From NCBI GenBank assembly GCA_002261195.1, contig MVBO01000123.1, positions 1 through 44,683 of the forward strand: a DNA stretch of 44,683 nucleotides. The letters run 5' to 3'. The position numbers and the translations under genes were made by a program. Position 1 is the first letter of the stretch, and every line of letters begins with the position of its first letter. Below, piece after piece: positions 44,430 to 44,683 of this stretch. The notes below the pieces were generated by a model. That model had not been told where the DNA came from. It did not search any database and saw nothing but the letters and a program-made list of their open reading frames with translations. Source of the stretch: Bifiguratus adelaidae. Taxonomy: Eukaryota; Mucoromycota; Endogonomycetes; Endogonales.

Positions 44430-44683
44430 TCACAGGTTTCTTTCCTCATTCTTGCAACGCGTAAAGAAGGATGCTGCATGCCGAATCCAGGCCTGACAGT
44501 CAGATCTGGTCAATATGTATAACCTCTACTCTCTATTAAAGCACGAACTGTAGCCGCAGTATGGATTGGAGCATTGTCCATCATCTGATAGTGGCCCTTC
44601 ATGTTGTTTTTATCCAGTACATGCATCACGTTGGACAAATACGCTAGATAGTGCTCTGTTCGCGTTCCAATTCGACCGTTCAC
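44430..44683 (-). mobile_element. Tc1/mariner-type transposon, copy 3, internally deleted, continues off the right edge
   Basis: The end of the transposase reads SDCQAWIRHAASFFTRCKNE then ERNL and a TGA at 44432-44430. About 90 bases further in, the sequence jumps to the region equivalent to YLVMDNAPIHT upstream, skipping roughly 140 bases that contain the glutamate-bearing PIEEFW block in copies 1 and 2. It then matches copy 2 to the window edge. The same orientation and close spacing (about 200 bp) to copy 2 suggest tandem insertion or duplication. Confidence 0.75.

Noticed and set aside
1-44683. tRNA, rRNA, CRISPR arrays or bacterial-style operons
   Set aside because: None seen; spliced genes and fungal transposons argue for a eukaryotic nuclear sequence.

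Overview
The window looks like nuclear DNA of a filamentous ascomycete (Pezizomycotina). The evidence is short GT..AG introns (about 44-70 nt) in nearly every host gene, two large HET-domain (heterokaryon incompatibility) genes, a chromodomain Ty3/gypsy element, Tc1/mariner, hAT and piggyBac remnants, and a short CCCTAA-type telomeric tract. There are no rRNA, tRNA or CRISPR features that I can support. All calls come from reading the sequence by eye; no database was searched.

Layout. 1-3.5 kb: a small secreted-protein gene (minus) and a HET gene (minus) with an in-frame stop inside its conserved region. 5.1-9.4 kb: a decayed hAT transposon with palindrome-rich subterminal DNA, a piggyBac N-terminal fragment and a composite hairpin. 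9.8-11.8 kb: a second HET gene (plus), intact except for one frame change. 12-13.4 kb: Tc1-like transposon copy 1. 14-18.2 kb: a fossil gypsy chromovirus (minus). 18.6-20.8 kb: a decayed Fanzor (eukaryotic TnpB-like nuclease) gene (minus). 20.9-22.5 kb: a bacterial-looking integral-membrane methyltransferase-like gene (minus), then a universal stress protein gene (plus). 22.6-26.4 kb: a large multi-exon gene (minus) with an N-terminal membrane segment, a long middle region, a H...NC permuted papain-like domain, a coiled coil and a disordered tail. 28.1 kb: interstitial telomeric repeat. 28.2-30.8 kb: a clean two-exon Crinkler (CRN) gene (minus) combining a CRN ubiquitin-like header, a P-loop NTPase and a PD-(D/E)xK-type nuclease tail. 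32-33.4 kb: two small uncharacterised plus-strand genes. 33.6-41 kb: a metabolic cluster with a glycosyltransferase, two divergent aldo-keto reductases plus a third truncated copy, and an FAD-dependent monooxygenase of the ornithine/lysine N-hydroxylase-like type. 42-42.8 kb: a small zinc-finger-like gene and a fragment of a second copy. 43.2 kb to the end: two more Tc1-like copies side by side, the last leaving the window.

Functionally this is an accessory compartment: allorecognition or immunity genes (HET x2, CRN), genome-mobile nucleases (Fanzor, transposases) and a tailoring-enzyme cluster without a visible core synthase. A recurring oddity is that many otherwise well-preserved host genes each carry one suspected break in frame, which means either recent widespread gene decay or base-level assembly error. 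The most notable items are the CRN-NTPase-nuclease gene, the Fanzor relic and the large gene with the permuted papain-like domain.
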